From Paraburkholderia oxyphila NBRC 105797 (lineage in GTDB: Bacteria > Pseudomonadota > Gammaproteobacteria > Burkholderiales > Burkholderiaceae), in contig NZ_BAYD01000050.1 of assembly GCF_000685075.1 (NCBI RefSeq), forward strand, positions 1-64,000: a stretch of DNA of 64,000 nt, read 5' to 3'. Shown here in pieces: positions 1 to 8,828 of this stretch. The position numbers and the translations under genes were made by a program. Every line of letters starts with the position of its first letter. The first letter of the stretch is position 1. The notes below the pieces were generated by a model. That model did not search any database and was not told where the DNA came from. It saw only the letters and a list, made by a program, of their open reading frames with translations.

Positions 1-40
1 GGCAAAGAAAAGTAGGTGCCGCCCCGCACAGGGGCAACGC
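1..40. repeat. Burkholderia-type intergenic GC-rich hairpin sequence
   Basis: Seen: a perfect hairpin lies here, with stem gcccc (21-25), loop gcaca (26-30) and stem ggggc (31-35), inside a short GC-rich segment just ahead of gltL. Inference from memory: a very similar segment recurs between genes in Burkholderia-group genomes. That repetitiveness cannot be tested inside this window, where only one copy was noticed. Confidence 0.3.
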
Positions 41-83
41 TTGCGGCCCGCCGCGAAAACAAGTTTCACATACAGGATCCAAC

Positions 84-809
84 ATGATCTCGATAGACAA
101 CGTTTCGAAGTGGTACGGTCCGTTCCAGGTACTCACCGGCTGCACGACGCAGGTTCAAAAAGGCGAAGTCGTAGTCGTCTGCGGGCCGTCTGGCTCGGGC
201 AAGTCCACGCTCATCAAGACCGTCAACGGGCTAGAGCCATTCCAGCAAGGCGATATCCACGTGAACGGTCTAAGCGTCGGCGACAAAAAAACCAACCTTT
301 CGAAATTGCGCGCAAAAGTAGGCATGGTCTTCCAGCACTTCGAACTGTTCCCGCATCTATCGATTGCCGAAAACCTGTCACTCGCGCAAACCAAGGTGCT
401 GGGCCGCACAAAAGACGAGGCCACCGACAAGGGCCTGAAGCTGCTCGACCGCGTAGGCCTGCGCGCGCACGCGGACAAGTTCCCAGGCCAGCTCTCGGGC
501 GGCCAGCAGCAACGCGTCGCAATCGCGCGCGCGCTCTCGATGGACCCCATCGCGATGCTGTTCGACGAACCGACTTCGGCGCTCGACCCCGAGATGATCA
601 ACGAGGTCCTCGACGTGATGGTCGAGCTCGCCCAGGACGGCATGACGATGATGTGCGTGACGCACGAGATGGGCTTCGCGAAGAAGGTGGCCCACCGCGT
701 GATCTTCATGGACAAGGGCGTCATTGTGGAGGACGATTCGAAAGACGCCTTCTTCGCCACGCCCCGCTCCGAGCGGGCACGCGATTTCCTCGCGAAAATC
801 CTGCACTAA
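84..809 (+). CDS. gltL: Amino-acid ABC transporter ATP-binding protein (glutamate/aspartate type)
   Basis: This is the cytoplasmic ATPase subunit that powers import of polar amino acids, most likely glutamate/aspartate, with membrane and binding-protein partners that must lie left of the window. The 241-residue protein has Walker A GPSGSGKST at residues 34-42, the Q-loop in 'VFQHFELFPH', the ABC signature 'LSGGQQQ' near residue 138, Walker B 'MLFDEPTSALD' and the H-loop 'CVTHEMGF'. The length is normal for the family. The start is the ATG preceded by 'aggatcc'. The short gap to the LysR gene suggests gltL is the last gene of its operon. The exact amino acid transported is inferred from overall similarity to GltL. 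Confidence 0.9.
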   Translation: MISIDNVSKWYGPFQVLTGCTTQVQKGEVVVVCGPSGSGKSTLIKTVNGLEPFQQGDIHVNGLSVGDKKTNLSKLRAKVGMVFQHFELFPHLSIAENLSLAQTKVLGRTKDEATDKGLKLLDRVGLRAHADKFPGQLSGGQQQRVAIARALSMDPIAMLFDEPTSALDPEMINEVLDVMVELAQDGMTMMCVTHEMGFAKKVAHRVIFMDKGVIVEDDSKDAFFATPRSERARDFLAKILH

Positions 810-849
810 GCGCGTTGCCCGCCGCGTCCTCTATCGTCCATCATTCGCC

Positions 850-1725
850 ATGAGACGCCTTCCGCCGCTCAACGCCCTGCAGATCTTCGAGACGGTCGCC
901 CGCTACAGCAGCTTCACGCGCGCGGCCGACCATCTCTGCCTCACGCAGGGCGCGGTCAGCCGCCAGATCCTCGCGCTGGAGGACTACTACCGCCTGCCCC
1001 TGTTCAAGCGCTCGCCCAAGGGGCTCGTGCTCACCGCCGAAGGCGAGCAGCTGCTGCCCGCCGTGCGCGAGGGCTTTGCCCGCATCGAGGAGGCGTCGGT
1101 GCGCCTCACGCGTCAGCGCACGGAGCTCGCGCTGAAAGTGCCGACCTGCGTCATGCGCTGGATGCTCCCGCGCATCATGCGTTTTCAGACCGAGCATCCC
1201 GAGCTGCAAGTGCAGATCACGACCACGTGGCATCACGAAGTCGATTTCCAGGCGGAACCCTTCGATGCGGCCATCATCTACGGCTCGTCCGCCGGCACCG
1301 ACGTTCACGCGATAGCGCTCTTCGACGAGCACCTGACGCCGGTCTGCGCACCGGCTTTGCTCGAACAGCGCCCGCTCGGCAAGCCCGAGGACCTCGAAGG
1401 CCACACCTTGCTGCACCCGACGCCGGACCACGCCGACTGGCGGCTGTGGCTCAACCACGCCGGCGCGGCGCAGGTCGATGCGAACCTCGGGCCCACGTTC
1501 CAGTCGCTCGATCTCGCGACGAGCGCCGCGTTGCAGGGATACGGGATCGCCATAGGCGACCGGACGCTCGCGAGCGAGGATATTGCGGCGAAGCGGCTCG
1601 TGATGCCCTTCGATCTGGCCGTGGAAACGGGCTCGCGCTATTACTTCGTGTATCCCGAATGCGTGGCGCAGCAGCAAAAGGTCAAGCTGTTCAGCGACTG
1701 GATGGCGCGGCAGGCGCCGCGATGA
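850..1725 (+). CDS. LysR-family transcriptional regulator (GcvA-like)
   Basis: This is a 291-residue DNA-binding regulator. An N-terminal winged helix-turn-helix ('LNALQIFETVARYSSFTRAADHL' region, about residues 5-60) is followed by a periplasmic-binding-protein-like effector domain (about 90-290). The wording of the helix and the 'RWMLPRI' and 'GYGIAIGD' segments match the GcvA subgroup of LysR proteins. The ATG at 850 is chosen because it gives the standard LysR N-terminus; the open frame extends further upstream but would overlap gltL. It lies 40 bp after gltL on the same strand, so it could be read through from that operon. Its target genes and effector cannot be deduced from the sequence. 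Confidence 0.88.
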   Translation: MRRLPPLNALQIFETVARYSSFTRAADHLCLTQGAVSRQILALEDYYRLPLFKRSPKGLVLTAEGEQLLPAVREGFARIEEASVRLTRQRTELALKVPTCVMRWMLPRIMRFQTEHPELQVQITTTWHHEVDFQAEPFDAAIIYGSSAGTDVHAIALFDEHLTPVCAPALLEQRPLGKPEDLEGHTLLHPTPDHADWRLWLNHAGAAQVDANLGPTFQSLDLATSAALQGYGIAIGDRTLASEDIAAKRLVMPFDLAVETGSRYYFVYPECVAQQQKVKLFSDWMARQAPR

Positions 1726-1814
1726 GCGCGCACCGGTGCACTTTGCCGGCGTCCTCGGCTATTCACGATTCAGCAGCGCAACGCGGCGTTCCGCAAGAAC
1801 AACGCCCCCTGAAG

Positions 1815-2120
1815 TCACTGCTCGGCGGTCAATTCGCCATCCCAGGGACATTCACCGATATCCAGATCAATCGCCTCTTCGGGATGAGTGTCGATTAAAC
1901 CATCGCGCAGCGATTGGGCAAGCGCAATTCTCGCCAGGTCTTCGGCGCCAACGTGGGCCGGCCAGTTGTCTCGTTCTCTCGGAACCATCAGGCAAAACGG
2001 TTTCCTTTTCGATCCTGTCCGAATGAAGGTCACGCTGATGTTGTGAATGACAATGACGCTGTACCGTATCTCCGCGCCTTGAATTCCCCGTGTGCGAAAC
2101 TTGAATGCTGTTGTTTTCAT
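1815..2120 (-). CDS. Hypothetical protein, about 101 residues
   Basis: No family is recognised. Starting at the ATG at 2120, the protein begins MKTTAFKFRTRG, has a beta-rich, basic N-terminal half ('YSVIVIHNISVTFIRTG') and an acidic C-terminus ('HPEEAIDLDIGECPWDGEL'). This ordered composition looks like a real protein rather than a shadow of the opposite strand. There is no signal peptide or membrane segment. The ribosome-binding site is weak, and the frame stays open upstream to 2207. It is convergent with the LysR gene. Function unknown. Confidence 0.55.
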   Translation of the reverse strand: MKTTAFKFRTRGIQGAEIRYSVIVIHNISVTFIRTGSKRKPFCLMVPRERDNWPAHVGAEDLARIALAQSLRDGLIDTHPEEAIDLDIGECPWDGELTAEQ

Positions 2121-2228
2121 TTTTTTGTTCCAGCCTGAACCCAAACACCCCAACCCGCATTTGATTCCCCTGCGCGGGCCAGTCCCCTTCCTGAAGCCAA
2201 GGCACACTGCCTTGGCCCAGCGACACCT

Positions 2229-3200
2229 TCAATCGCCGGCTAGCCCGCCGCGCGCCGCGCGGCGCTCGCCACTGCGGACGAGCCAGATTGCCACCCACGC
2301 GAGCACGGCGCCAGCCGCCAGATCGGTCAGATAGTGGCCGCCCTGCGACGGCGTCGAAACGATCATGACCGCGTTGAGCACCGCGGCGGGAGCCGCAAGG
2401 CGCGGCACGCATCGCAACGCCCACGCGAAGAGAATCGCCATCGTCACATGCATGGACGGCATCGAGATCAACCCTTGCAGTTGCATGAGATCGATCACAC
2501 GAAGCGTTCCATCACGTAGCGGAAAGAACTGCGAAACCGATGAAGCCGTTCCCGGATCGGTAACGTGAAAATGCAGATACGCACTGGCAGCAGGAAACGG
2601 CGTGGAAATGGCAATCGCCAACAGCGTCGCCACCATCGTGCGTGCGATGTGACGGACCATCTCGCTTCGCTCGCCCGTTGCGCCCAGAATTAGCGGGACG
2701 AGCAGCGCCTGCACCAGCCCGGCCGCGTAGGCGATGCTCAAAACGATGGCAATCGCTCGATGGTGTGAGACCCAGCGGTACCAGGTCATCCAGTCGAAGC
2801 CGACTGTTTCGTCAATGCGCAGAAGCGCCCCATCGATCAACGGGAAATGCGCGGCCACGCTGAGATAGCTCAACACGCCAGCGCCCCGGCAAAAGGCCGC
2901 GAATACCATCATCCACTGAACGGTGAAACTGAGGTCCGCAAGCCGCCTTCCCCACTTCGAAGTGTCGCCGCTCGCCTCGACGCGCCATGCCAACAGGGCC
3001 ACCGTGCCCGCAAGCAGAAGAAAACCGGCTGTGATACGAACGCCGCCTGCCACCTCGGGAGAATGAGGCAGCCATCGCAGACCCGCGAGGTCGAATGCGA
3101 CAACAGCGGCGACCGCAAACCAGGCCCAGCCCAAAGGGGTGATTTGACAGCACGTTGCGCTAGTGTCGCGTCTGACGCCCTGGCTGGAAAAGGAATTCAT
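2229..3200 (-). CDS. PAP2-superfamily membrane phosphatase (inositolphosphotransferase-like)
   Basis: This is a 323-residue polytopic inner-membrane protein with about six hydrophobic segments. It carries the PAP2 phosphatase motifs C2 'PSMH' (residues 248-251, 'SMPSMHVTMA') and C3 'GGHYLTD' (287-293), with histidines expected to form the catalytic phospho-enzyme site. This arrangement is the PAP2_3 type, related to Aur1-like inositol phosphorylceramide synthases and lipid phosphate phosphatases. A lipid phosphate is therefore the likely substrate, but the exact one is unknown. The start ATG is at 3200. It is transcribed away from the Tad locus and has no obvious operon partner. Confidence 0.78.
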   Translation of the reverse strand: MNSFSSQGVRRDTSATCCQITPLGWAWFAVAAVVAFDLAGLRWLPHSPEVAGGVRITAGFLLLAGTVALLAWRVEASGDTSKWGRRLADLSFTVQWMMVFAAFCRGAGVLSYLSVAAHFPLIDGALLRIDETVGFDWMTWYRWVSHHRAIAIVLSIAYAAGLVQALLVPLILGATGERSEMVRHIARTMVATLLAIAISTPFPAASAYLHFHVTDPGTASSVSQFFPLRDGTLRVIDLMQLQGLISMPSMHVTMAILFAWALRCVPRLAAPAAVLNAVMIVSTPSQGGHYLTDLAAGAVLAWVAIWLVRSGERRAARGGLAGD

Positions 3201-3807
3201 GTAGTGCCTGGTGATGAAACGACCGAGTTTGACCTATGCCGGGCCGATTTTCCAGTAAACCCGTCTGCTTTTATATGGCCACCGGTGTGAAACTTTATGC
3301 ACGCCATTAGAATCCGCTTGACGCGATCAATTCCGATCACGCGTATTTCGACAGGCAAACGTTTTACATCGCGTTTTCCATCTATTTCCGTTGATCCATT
3401 CGACTCGATTCAAAGCCGATGACCTCGGCTTCTGAAATGCGCATGAGCGAACGGCAGCGCTCACCGGCCGTCCCAAAGTCTGGGCATCGGCGTTCGATGC
3501 TACGGGTCGTCCTTCTACAACTCGCCACCCTGCGCGAAAAAAATATTGGCGGCTATCGCAAGATCGTGCCGGGTCGTGCGATTGTGCGAACAAACGAACG
3601 ACAAACGTTTGCGGATGGAATTTCAAAGAGCCAATCTGACGAAAACGGAGTCCAGCTTACTTTTTTAATTTTTCCGTTGATGCAAAAAACCAGGCGCTAG
3701 AGCGGTTTACCGAACGGAATCCGGTTGTTTTTTTTCAATCTTTCAATAGAATGGCGAGCCGCGAATCCGTCACGGGGGACGGCGCGCATCTCTTCCTGGA
3801 GACCAAA
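3201..3807. other. Intergenic region between PAP2 gene and Tad locus
   Basis: This 607-bp segment is less GC-rich than its flanks and separates two divergent units. It should contain the promoters for the PAP2 gene and for flp. Open frames inside it on both strands lack good start signals and protein-like composition, so no gene is called. A run of eight T residues near 3728-3735 follows a short accg/cggt inverted repeat, which is too weak to call a terminator. Confidence 0.5.
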
Positions 3808-3990
3808 ATGATCAAACTCATTAACAAGGTGTGGTGCGACGAGCGCGGCGTGAGCGCGCTCGAATACGCGATTCTGGCGGCATGCGTGGTGTCGGCAGTG
3901 GCCGCGGCTGGCGCTGTGTTGACGACTGGCACCAACAGCCTGGCCACGCTGTTCACGACCATCATGACGACGATCACGGGCAAGATCTGA
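3808..3990 (+). CDS. flp: Flp-type major pilin
   Basis: This encodes the 60-residue prepilin of the Flp/Tad pilus (type IVb). The start is the ATG at 3808, preceded by 'ctggag'. The leader ends at the prepilin-peptidase site: 'ERGVSALEYAILAACVV' shows the G, the Glu at +5 and the Tyr at +6 typical of Flp pilins, followed by one hydrophobic helix. The mature pilin would be about 46 residues. It is the first gene of the Tad cluster and lies 119 bp before cpaA, which should encode its processing peptidase. The longer upstream frame (from 3751) would spoil the short leader typical of Flp. Confidence 0.92.
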   Translation: MIKLINKVWCDERGVSALEYAILAACVVSAVAAAGAVLTTGTNSLATLFTTIMTTITGKI

Positions 3991-4109
3991 TTGCTCCTGT
4001 GGCGGCGCCCGAACGTTGCGGCGTTCGGTCGTCGCACGAGCTGGCCACACGCCAAAGGAAACGGCCAGCACTCCCGGCTTCATTGCCTCGCTTTCTCTGG
4101 TCCGTCGCA

Positions 4110-4610
4110 ATGCCGTTGCTAGCCTGCATGCTCACCGTTGCGCTGCTCGCGAGCCTCGCATGCTTCGACGTCGCGCAGCGGCGCTTGCCGGGCAAGCTCG
4201 TCGGTGCCGTCGCGCTCATGTATTTCATCATGGCCGCGTTCGCGAAAGTTTCGCTGCTTTCGATCGCGACACATTTTGGCGTGGCGCTGAGCGCATTCTT
4301 GATCGGAACGCTGCTCTTCGCAGCGGGCATGCTGGGCGGCGGCGACGTGAAGTTCGCGGCTGCGGTATTCCTGTGGGCCGGCGTGAAGTTCGCGATGGCC
4401 GCCTTCATCCTGATCTCGCTTGCCGGGCTCATAGTGGCGCTCGTGGCGCTCGGTGCAGGATGGCTCGCGCGCCGGGCGCCTGCTGGCGCGCTGGCTGGCA
4501 TCGCGTCGCCGTGGGCCGCGGCACGGGGCGTGCCCTACGGCGTGGCCATTGCGATCGGTGCGTTGCCCATTGTCGTCGCGCGTACGCTGGCGGGCGGCAT
4601 GACCCTGTAA
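4110..4610 (+). CDS. cpaA: Flp prepilin peptidase CpaA/TadV (A24 family)
   Basis: This is an inner-membrane aspartyl protease that removes the leader from Flp and the TadE/F-type pseudopilins. The 166-residue protein is almost entirely hydrophobic helices. Two catalytic aspartates are visible: one in 'CFDVAQRRLPG', just after the first helix, and one in the conserved GxGD motif 'GGGDVKF'. It lacks the large N-terminal methylase domain of PilD, as expected for TadV. The ATG at 4110 is used; an ATG at 4128 is an alternative and neither has a strong ribosome-binding site. Confidence 0.85.
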   Translation: MPLLACMLTVALLASLACFDVAQRRLPGKLVGAVALMYFIMAAFAKVSLLSIATHFGVALSAFLIGTLLFAAGMLGGGDVKFAAAVFLWAGVKFAMAAFILISLAGLIVALVALGAGWLARRAPAGALAGIASPWAAARGVPYGVAIAIGALPIVVARTLAGGMTL

Positions 4611-4632
4611 TTTGCTCGATGTTGCGACTAGC

Positions 4633-5646
4633 ATGTCAAACACCATTAAAATAGGGCTGCTAATCATCATGGCGGCGATCGTCGCGATGATCATGCGAGG
4701 ATTCTTCATCGCCGCATCGAAGCCTGCCGGACCGCAGGAGCCGACCGTCGACCGCATTCGCGTCGCGGCCGCCGACTTGCCGCGCGGCCTGCTGCTGCGC
4801 GAGGACGACCTCGCGTGGAAAACCGTGCCACACGCGAAGACGCCCGAAGGCACGGTCGTCGACGGCGCGCCCCATCCGCTCGAGCTCAAGGGTGCGGTGC
4901 TGCGCCAGTCCGTCACGGCCGGCGCGCCGATCGTCGCCTCCGAAGTCATTCTCGCGAATGCGCCCGGCTTTCTTTCGGCCACGCTGCGTCCCGACATGCG
5001 CGCGGTTTCCGTTGCGATCGACGACGTCTCGGGCAATGCAGGTTTGATCCAGCCCGGCGACTACGTCGATCTCATTCTCACGCAGAGCATGCAGGGGAAG
5101 ACCGACGCGCCCGATGAATCGGTGTCGAGCGAGACCGTCGTGCAGCACGCACGCGTGCTCGCGGTCGGCTCCGAACTGCAGCCCGCGAAAGACAGCACGG
5201 ACGCCAACACGCGCGCGCGCACCGTCACACTCGAGGTCTCGCCGCACACCGCGCAAGCGGTTGCCGTGGCCGCCCGTCTGGGCAGTCTCTCGCTCGCGCT
5301 GCGCAGCTTCGCCACGCTCGAGCGCACGGCCGACGCCGCATCGGGCACGGATGCGACCTCGGACTCGCTGCCTGACTCCAAGCCGGTATGGGCGGGCGAC
5401 ATCTCGCGCGCGTTGCGCGCGCTGCCGAACAACGCGCGCCGCGACAGCGCCGCAGCCGCTGCAATGGCCACGCCGGTGCGCGCCGCGGCGCCCGCAGCCG
5501 TGGTGATCTATCGCGGGTCGTCGACGTCGACGCAATCGGGCGACGACGGCGCAACGGTTGCTGGCGGCGCGATCGCATCGGCCAATCCGCCATCGCTGCC
5601 CCCGCTTCCGGCCGGCATTCCCGCACCGTCGATGAACCTGCATTGA
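4633..5646 (+). CDS. cpaB: Flp pilus assembly protein CpaB/RcpC
   Basis: This periplasmic pilus-assembly factor is anchored by one N-terminal helix (about residues 6-25, 'IGLLIIMAAIVAMIM'). A SAF-like domain follows (about 45-110, 'RVAAADLPRGLLLREDDL' region) and then the RcpC domain with 'MRAVSVAIDDVSGNAGLIQPGD', the hallmark of the family. The C-terminal 90 residues are low complexity, rich in Ala, Pro and Ser. The 337-residue length is usual. The start is the ATG at 4633; a TTG 21 bp earlier is possible. It sits between cpaA and the secretin gene as in other Tad loci, where it helps the outer-membrane secretin channel function. Confidence 0.88.
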   Translation: MSNTIKIGLLIIMAAIVAMIMRGFFIAASKPAGPQEPTVDRIRVAAADLPRGLLLREDDLAWKTVPHAKTPEGTVVDGAPHPLELKGAVLRQSVTAGAPIVASEVILANAPGFLSATLRPDMRAVSVAIDDVSGNAGLIQPGDYVDLILTQSMQGKTDAPDESVSSETVVQHARVLAVGSELQPAKDSTDANTRARTVTLEVSPHTAQAVAVAARLGSLSLALRSFATLERTADAASGTDATSDSLPDSKPVWAGDISRALRALPNNARRDSAAAAAMATPVRAAAPAAVVIYRGSSTSTQSGDDGATVAGGAIASANPPSLPPLPAGIPAPSMNLH

Positions 5647-5693
5647 GCGCGTGTGCGTGCCACGTCGCGCGGCACCTATTTGGAGTCCGGGGC

Positions 5694-7166
5694 ATGCCCG
5701 GTAGATCGTTGCTTATGAAACCCATCCAGGCCCCCGGCCACCGCCTCTCGACCTTCGGGACGCTGGCCTTCGTCGCCGCCGCCTTGCCGCTCGCGATGAC
5801 CGCAACGGCCGCCACCGCCGCCGGCGCGCCCAGCGGCGTAGTCGTGCAAACGAGCACGAGCGCGGCGCCCGCGCCCGGGGCGGCGCTCGCCGTCGGCTCG
5901 GGCAAAGGCGTCCTGCTGCAACTGGGCGCACCCGCAACCGCGGTCTTCGTGGCCGATCCCGATATCGCCGACGTCCATGTGCCGAATCCGCAAGCCGTAT
6001 TCGTGCTCGGCAAAAAGGCGGGCACCACCACGCTCTACGCCCTCGGCGCGAACAACAAGACCCTGCTGCAACGCACCGTCGTCGTGAACACCGACGTCGC
6101 GTATCTGCACGACCTGCTCGCCACGCGCTTTCCCGCGTTGACACTGCACGTCGAGGCCGCGCCCGGCTCCCTGCTCGTCTCCGGCCAGGTGCCGAGCGCC
6201 GCCGATGCCGATGCCGTCGTCCAGACGCTCACGCCGTATCTGCACGACAAGGAAGCGCTGATCAACCGCCTCTCGGTCACGCAATCGCTGCAGGTGAACC
6301 TGCATGTGCGTATCGCCGAAGTCGATCGCAGCGTCACGCAGCAGTTCGGCGTGAACTGGTCGGCCGTGGGCGGCATGTGGGGCAACTTCATTGGCGGGAT
6401 GCTCTCCGGCCGCACGATCCAGGACCCCACCACGGGCATCTACCAACTGCCGTCCAGCAACGCTTTCTCGACCCTGCTCGGCTTCAAGGCCGGCCAGACG
6501 AGCATCCAGGCGCTGATCGACGCGCTCGATCAGGAAGGCCTCGTCACGATGCTCGCCGAGCCGAACCTCACCTCGATGTCGGGTGAAACGGCGAGCTTTC
6601 TCGCGGGCGGCGAGTTCCCGATTCCGGTCTCGCAGAGCGGCAGCACGAGCGGCGCGATCGGCGTGCAGTTCAAGCAGTTCGGCGTATCGCTGAACTTCAC
6701 GCCCACCGTGCTCGCCGACAACCGTATCAGCCTGAAGGTCAACCCCGAGGTCAGTCAGCTCGACCCCACGGCGAGCGTCACCACCAATGGCGTGACGATT
6801 CCCGGCCTCTCCGTGCGCCGCCTTTCGACCACGGTCGAGCTCGGTAGCGGCCAGAGCTTCGCGATCGGCGGCCTGCTCACGAGCGATTCGAGCGACACCT
6901 TGTCTGCACTGCCTGGCATCGGCACGCTGCCCGTGCTTGGCAAGCTGTTCTCCTCACGTTCGTTTCAGGACAAGAAGTCGGAGCTCGTCGTGATCGTCAC
7001 GCCGTACCTCGTCAATCCAACGGCCGGCAACCGCCTGCGCACGCCGCTCGATACGCTGATTGCACCGAGCGGCGACATCGAATACGGCTTCCAGCGCACG
7101 CTTGGCATCGATCCGCTGTCCGGCGACACCCCGCGCCTCGTCGGCGCGGCGGGCTTCGTCTACTGA
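5694..7166 (+). CDS. cpaC: Flp pilus outer-membrane secretin CpaC/RcpA
   Basis: This encodes the outer-membrane ring through which the Flp pilus emerges. The 490-residue protein has a signal peptide ('FVAAALPLAMTATAATAAGA' region), an N-terminal pilus-secretin domain with BON-like folds ('VFVADPDIADVHVPNPQAVF'), and a C-terminal secretin domain. The latter shows 'LVTMLAEPNLTSMSGETASF' and the closing 'VLGKLFSSRSFQDKKSELVV', typical of the type II/III secretin family. The ATG at 5694 is preceded by 'ttggag' and matches the expected signal peptide. It is 10 bp from cpaD and co-transcribed with it. Confidence 0.93.
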   Translation: MPGRSLLMKPIQAPGHRLSTFGTLAFVAAALPLAMTATAATAAGAPSGVVVQTSTSAAPAPGAALAVGSGKGVLLQLGAPATAVFVADPDIADVHVPNPQAVFVLGKKAGTTTLYALGANNKTLLQRTVVVNTDVAYLHDLLATRFPALTLHVEAAPGSLLVSGQVPSAADADAVVQTLTPYLHDKEALINRLSVTQSLQVNLHVRIAEVDRSVTQQFGVNWSAVGGMWGNFIGGMLSGRTIQDPTTGIYQLPSSNAFSTLLGFKAGQTSIQALIDALDQEGLVTMLAEPNLTSMSGETASFLAGGEFPIPVSQSGSTSGAIGVQFKQFGVSLNFTPTVLADNRISLKVNPEVSQLDPTASVTTNGVTIPGLSVRRLSTTVELGSGQSFAIGGLLTSDSSDTLSALPGIGTLPVLGKLFSSRSFQDKKSELVVIVTPYLVNPTAGNRLRTPLDTLIAPSGDIEYGFQRTLGIDPLSGDTPRLVGAAGFVY

Positions 7167-7176
7167 AGGAGTTTGC

Positions 7177-7581
7177 ATGTTCAATCAGAGCCTGCGCATC
7201 ACGCGCTTTTCGCTCGGGTTGCTGCTGAGCCTCACGCTCGGCGCCTGCATGTCGGAGCGTCCACCGCCCGGTTTGCCCGACGCTCGCGTCGTCACGTTCG
7301 ACGGCGTGCAGGCGCACGGCCCCGACTGCGCCTCGATCGCGCTCCCCTCGCATCTGGGCGACCCGGACAGGCTCGCGCATCCGGCCATTCCGTTTGGCTG
7401 TGCGAACTACACGAATCTCGCTGCGCAGCTCGCGCGCCCGGCGGACATCGCGCAGCCGACCCCGTACGCCGGCGCCGACGGCACCGCCGCCGCGCGCTCC
7501 GTGCAGCGCTACGACAATCCGCCGCCACCGCGCGCCGAGTCGCAGGACAGCTCGCCCGCGACGAGCAACATCAGCCAATAA
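7177..7581 (+). CDS. cpaD: Flp pilus lipoprotein CpaD/RcpB family
   Basis: This is a 134-residue outer-membrane lipoprotein partner of the secretin. The lipobox 'LGAC' places the lipidated cysteine at residue 24 after a short hydrophobic signal. The family hallmark 'FGCANYTNLAAQLARPADI', near residues 70-90, identifies it as CpaD-like, and the C-terminus is Pro/Ser-rich. It is shorter than many CpaD proteins (often about 200 residues), so the C-terminal half is reduced. The ribosome-binding site 'gaagga' supports the ATG at 7177. Confidence 0.82.
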   Translation: MFNQSLRITRFSLGLLLSLTLGACMSERPPPGLPDARVVTFDGVQAHGPDCASIALPSHLGDPDRLAHPAIPFGCANYTNLAAQLARPADIAQPTPYAGADGTAAARSVQRYDNPPPPRAESQDSSPATSNISQ

Positions 7582-7604
7582 GATGCGCCAAGGGAGCCTT
7601 TTCC

Positions 7605-8828
7605 ATGGGTGTGACTGAAACATTGTCCCGCTTTCGCGGCGGCGGCACGGCAGCGGCGCAGGCGGCGGAGTTCGTCGCGTTCGTGAGCGACGCGCAGACC
7701 GAGGACTCGGTGCGCCGCTTCGTGCACGAGCGCATGATCGCGCACGCGTTCGTCGCGACGGGCACCGTCGACGACGCCATCGCGCAGTTGAAGGCCATGG
7801 ATCGCTCGCCCTCGAAGCTGCTCGTCGACGTGTCGGGTTCGGTCATGCCGCTTTCCGACCTCGAGCGGCTCGCGCAGGTCTGCGAACCCTCGGTTCAGGT
7901 CGTGACGATCGGCGATCGCAACGACGTCGGCCTGTTCCGCAATCTGCTGAAGATCGGCGTGCAGGACTATCTCGTCAAGCCGCTCACGCCGGATCTGCTG
8001 CAGCGCACGTTCGACACCACCGCCAAGGCGGAGCCGCTCCAGCACCGCCGCACGGGCAAGGTGCTCGCGCTCGCCGGCACGCGCGGCGGCGTGGGCACGA
8101 CGAGCGTCGGGGTGGCGCTCGCGCGCCATCTCGCCGACGTGACGATGCGGCGCGTCGCCTATGTCGACCTCAACCTCAACGGCGGCGCCGCGTGCACGCT
8201 GCTCGGCATCACCAGCAACAACGGCCTCACCGACGTGCTCGAAAACGTGCACCGGCTCGACGTGCAGTACATGGAACGCACCTTCGTCACGCAAGGGCCG
8301 CGCCTGTTCGTGCTGTCGTCCGAGCTCGACTACAGCAGCACGTTCGAACTGAGCCGGGGCGCGCTCGGCGAGCTCGTGGCGATGCTCAAGCATCACTTCC
8401 ACTACGTGCTGCTCGACGTGCCGGACCCGGCGAGCAGCGTGGCCGAGCAAGCGTTCGAAGCCGCCCAGAACATCTATCTGGTCGCGGACCGGTCGGTCCA
8501 TTCGGCGCGCGAAGCGACGCGCCTCATTCGCCACGCGCAGGCGTGCGGCAACGAGCCGTCACTGTTCGTGCTACTGAACAATCCGGGCCAGCCCGTGACA
8601 GGCCGCGTCAGCTCGGGCGACTTCGCGCAGGCGATCGGCTTTCCGGTTACCCAGGAATTTCCGTTCGATGGCAAGGCGGTCGCGACGGCCGAAAATCTTG
8701 GCGAGCGCGTCAAGCCCGACAGCGAGTTCGGCGTGGCGATCAGCCTGCTCGCCGACAACTTGACGGGCACGCAGGCCGCCGTGGCCGCGCCGTGGTACGC
8801 GCCCTGGCTGCGAAGGAGCATGCGATGA
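7605..8828 (+). CDS. cpaE: Tad pilus localisation ATPase-like protein CpaE/TadZ
   Basis: This 407-residue protein is thought to place the pilus machine at the cell pole. It has an N-terminal atypical receiver domain (about 22-135) and a C-terminal ParA/MinD-like domain (about 150-390). The P-loop reads 'TRGGVGTTS' at residues 159-167, so the signature lysine is Arg and the phosphate-loop lysine is Thr. Nucleotide binding or hydrolysis is likely weak, as known for many TadZ/CpaE proteins. The start ATG follows 'agggag'. The stop overlaps the cpaF start (ATGA). Confidence 0.9.
   Translation: MGVTETLSRFRGGGTAAAQAAEFVAFVSDAQTEDSVRRFVHERMIAHAFVATGTVDDAIAQLKAMDRSPSKLLVDVSGSVMPLSDLERLAQVCEPSVQVVTIGDRNDVGLFRNLLKIGVQDYLVKPLTPDLLQRTFDTTAKAEPLQHRRTGKVLALAGTRGGVGTTSVGVALARHLADVTMRRVAYVDLNLNGGAACTLLGITSNNGLTDVLENVHRLDVQYMERTFVTQGPRLFVLSSELDYSSTFELSRGALGELVAMLKHHFHYVLLDVPDPASSVAEQAFEAAQNIYLVADRSVHSAREATRLIRHAQACGNEPSLFVLLNNPGQPVTGRVSSGDFAQAIGFPVTQEFPFDGKAVATAENLGERVKPDSEFGVAISLLADNLTGTQAAVAAPWYAPWLRRSMR

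Noticed and set aside
3201..3807. Two overlapping small frames (about 93 and 99 codons) upstream of flp
   Set aside because: They lack good ribosome-binding sites and protein-like composition, and they lie in a lower-GC control region.
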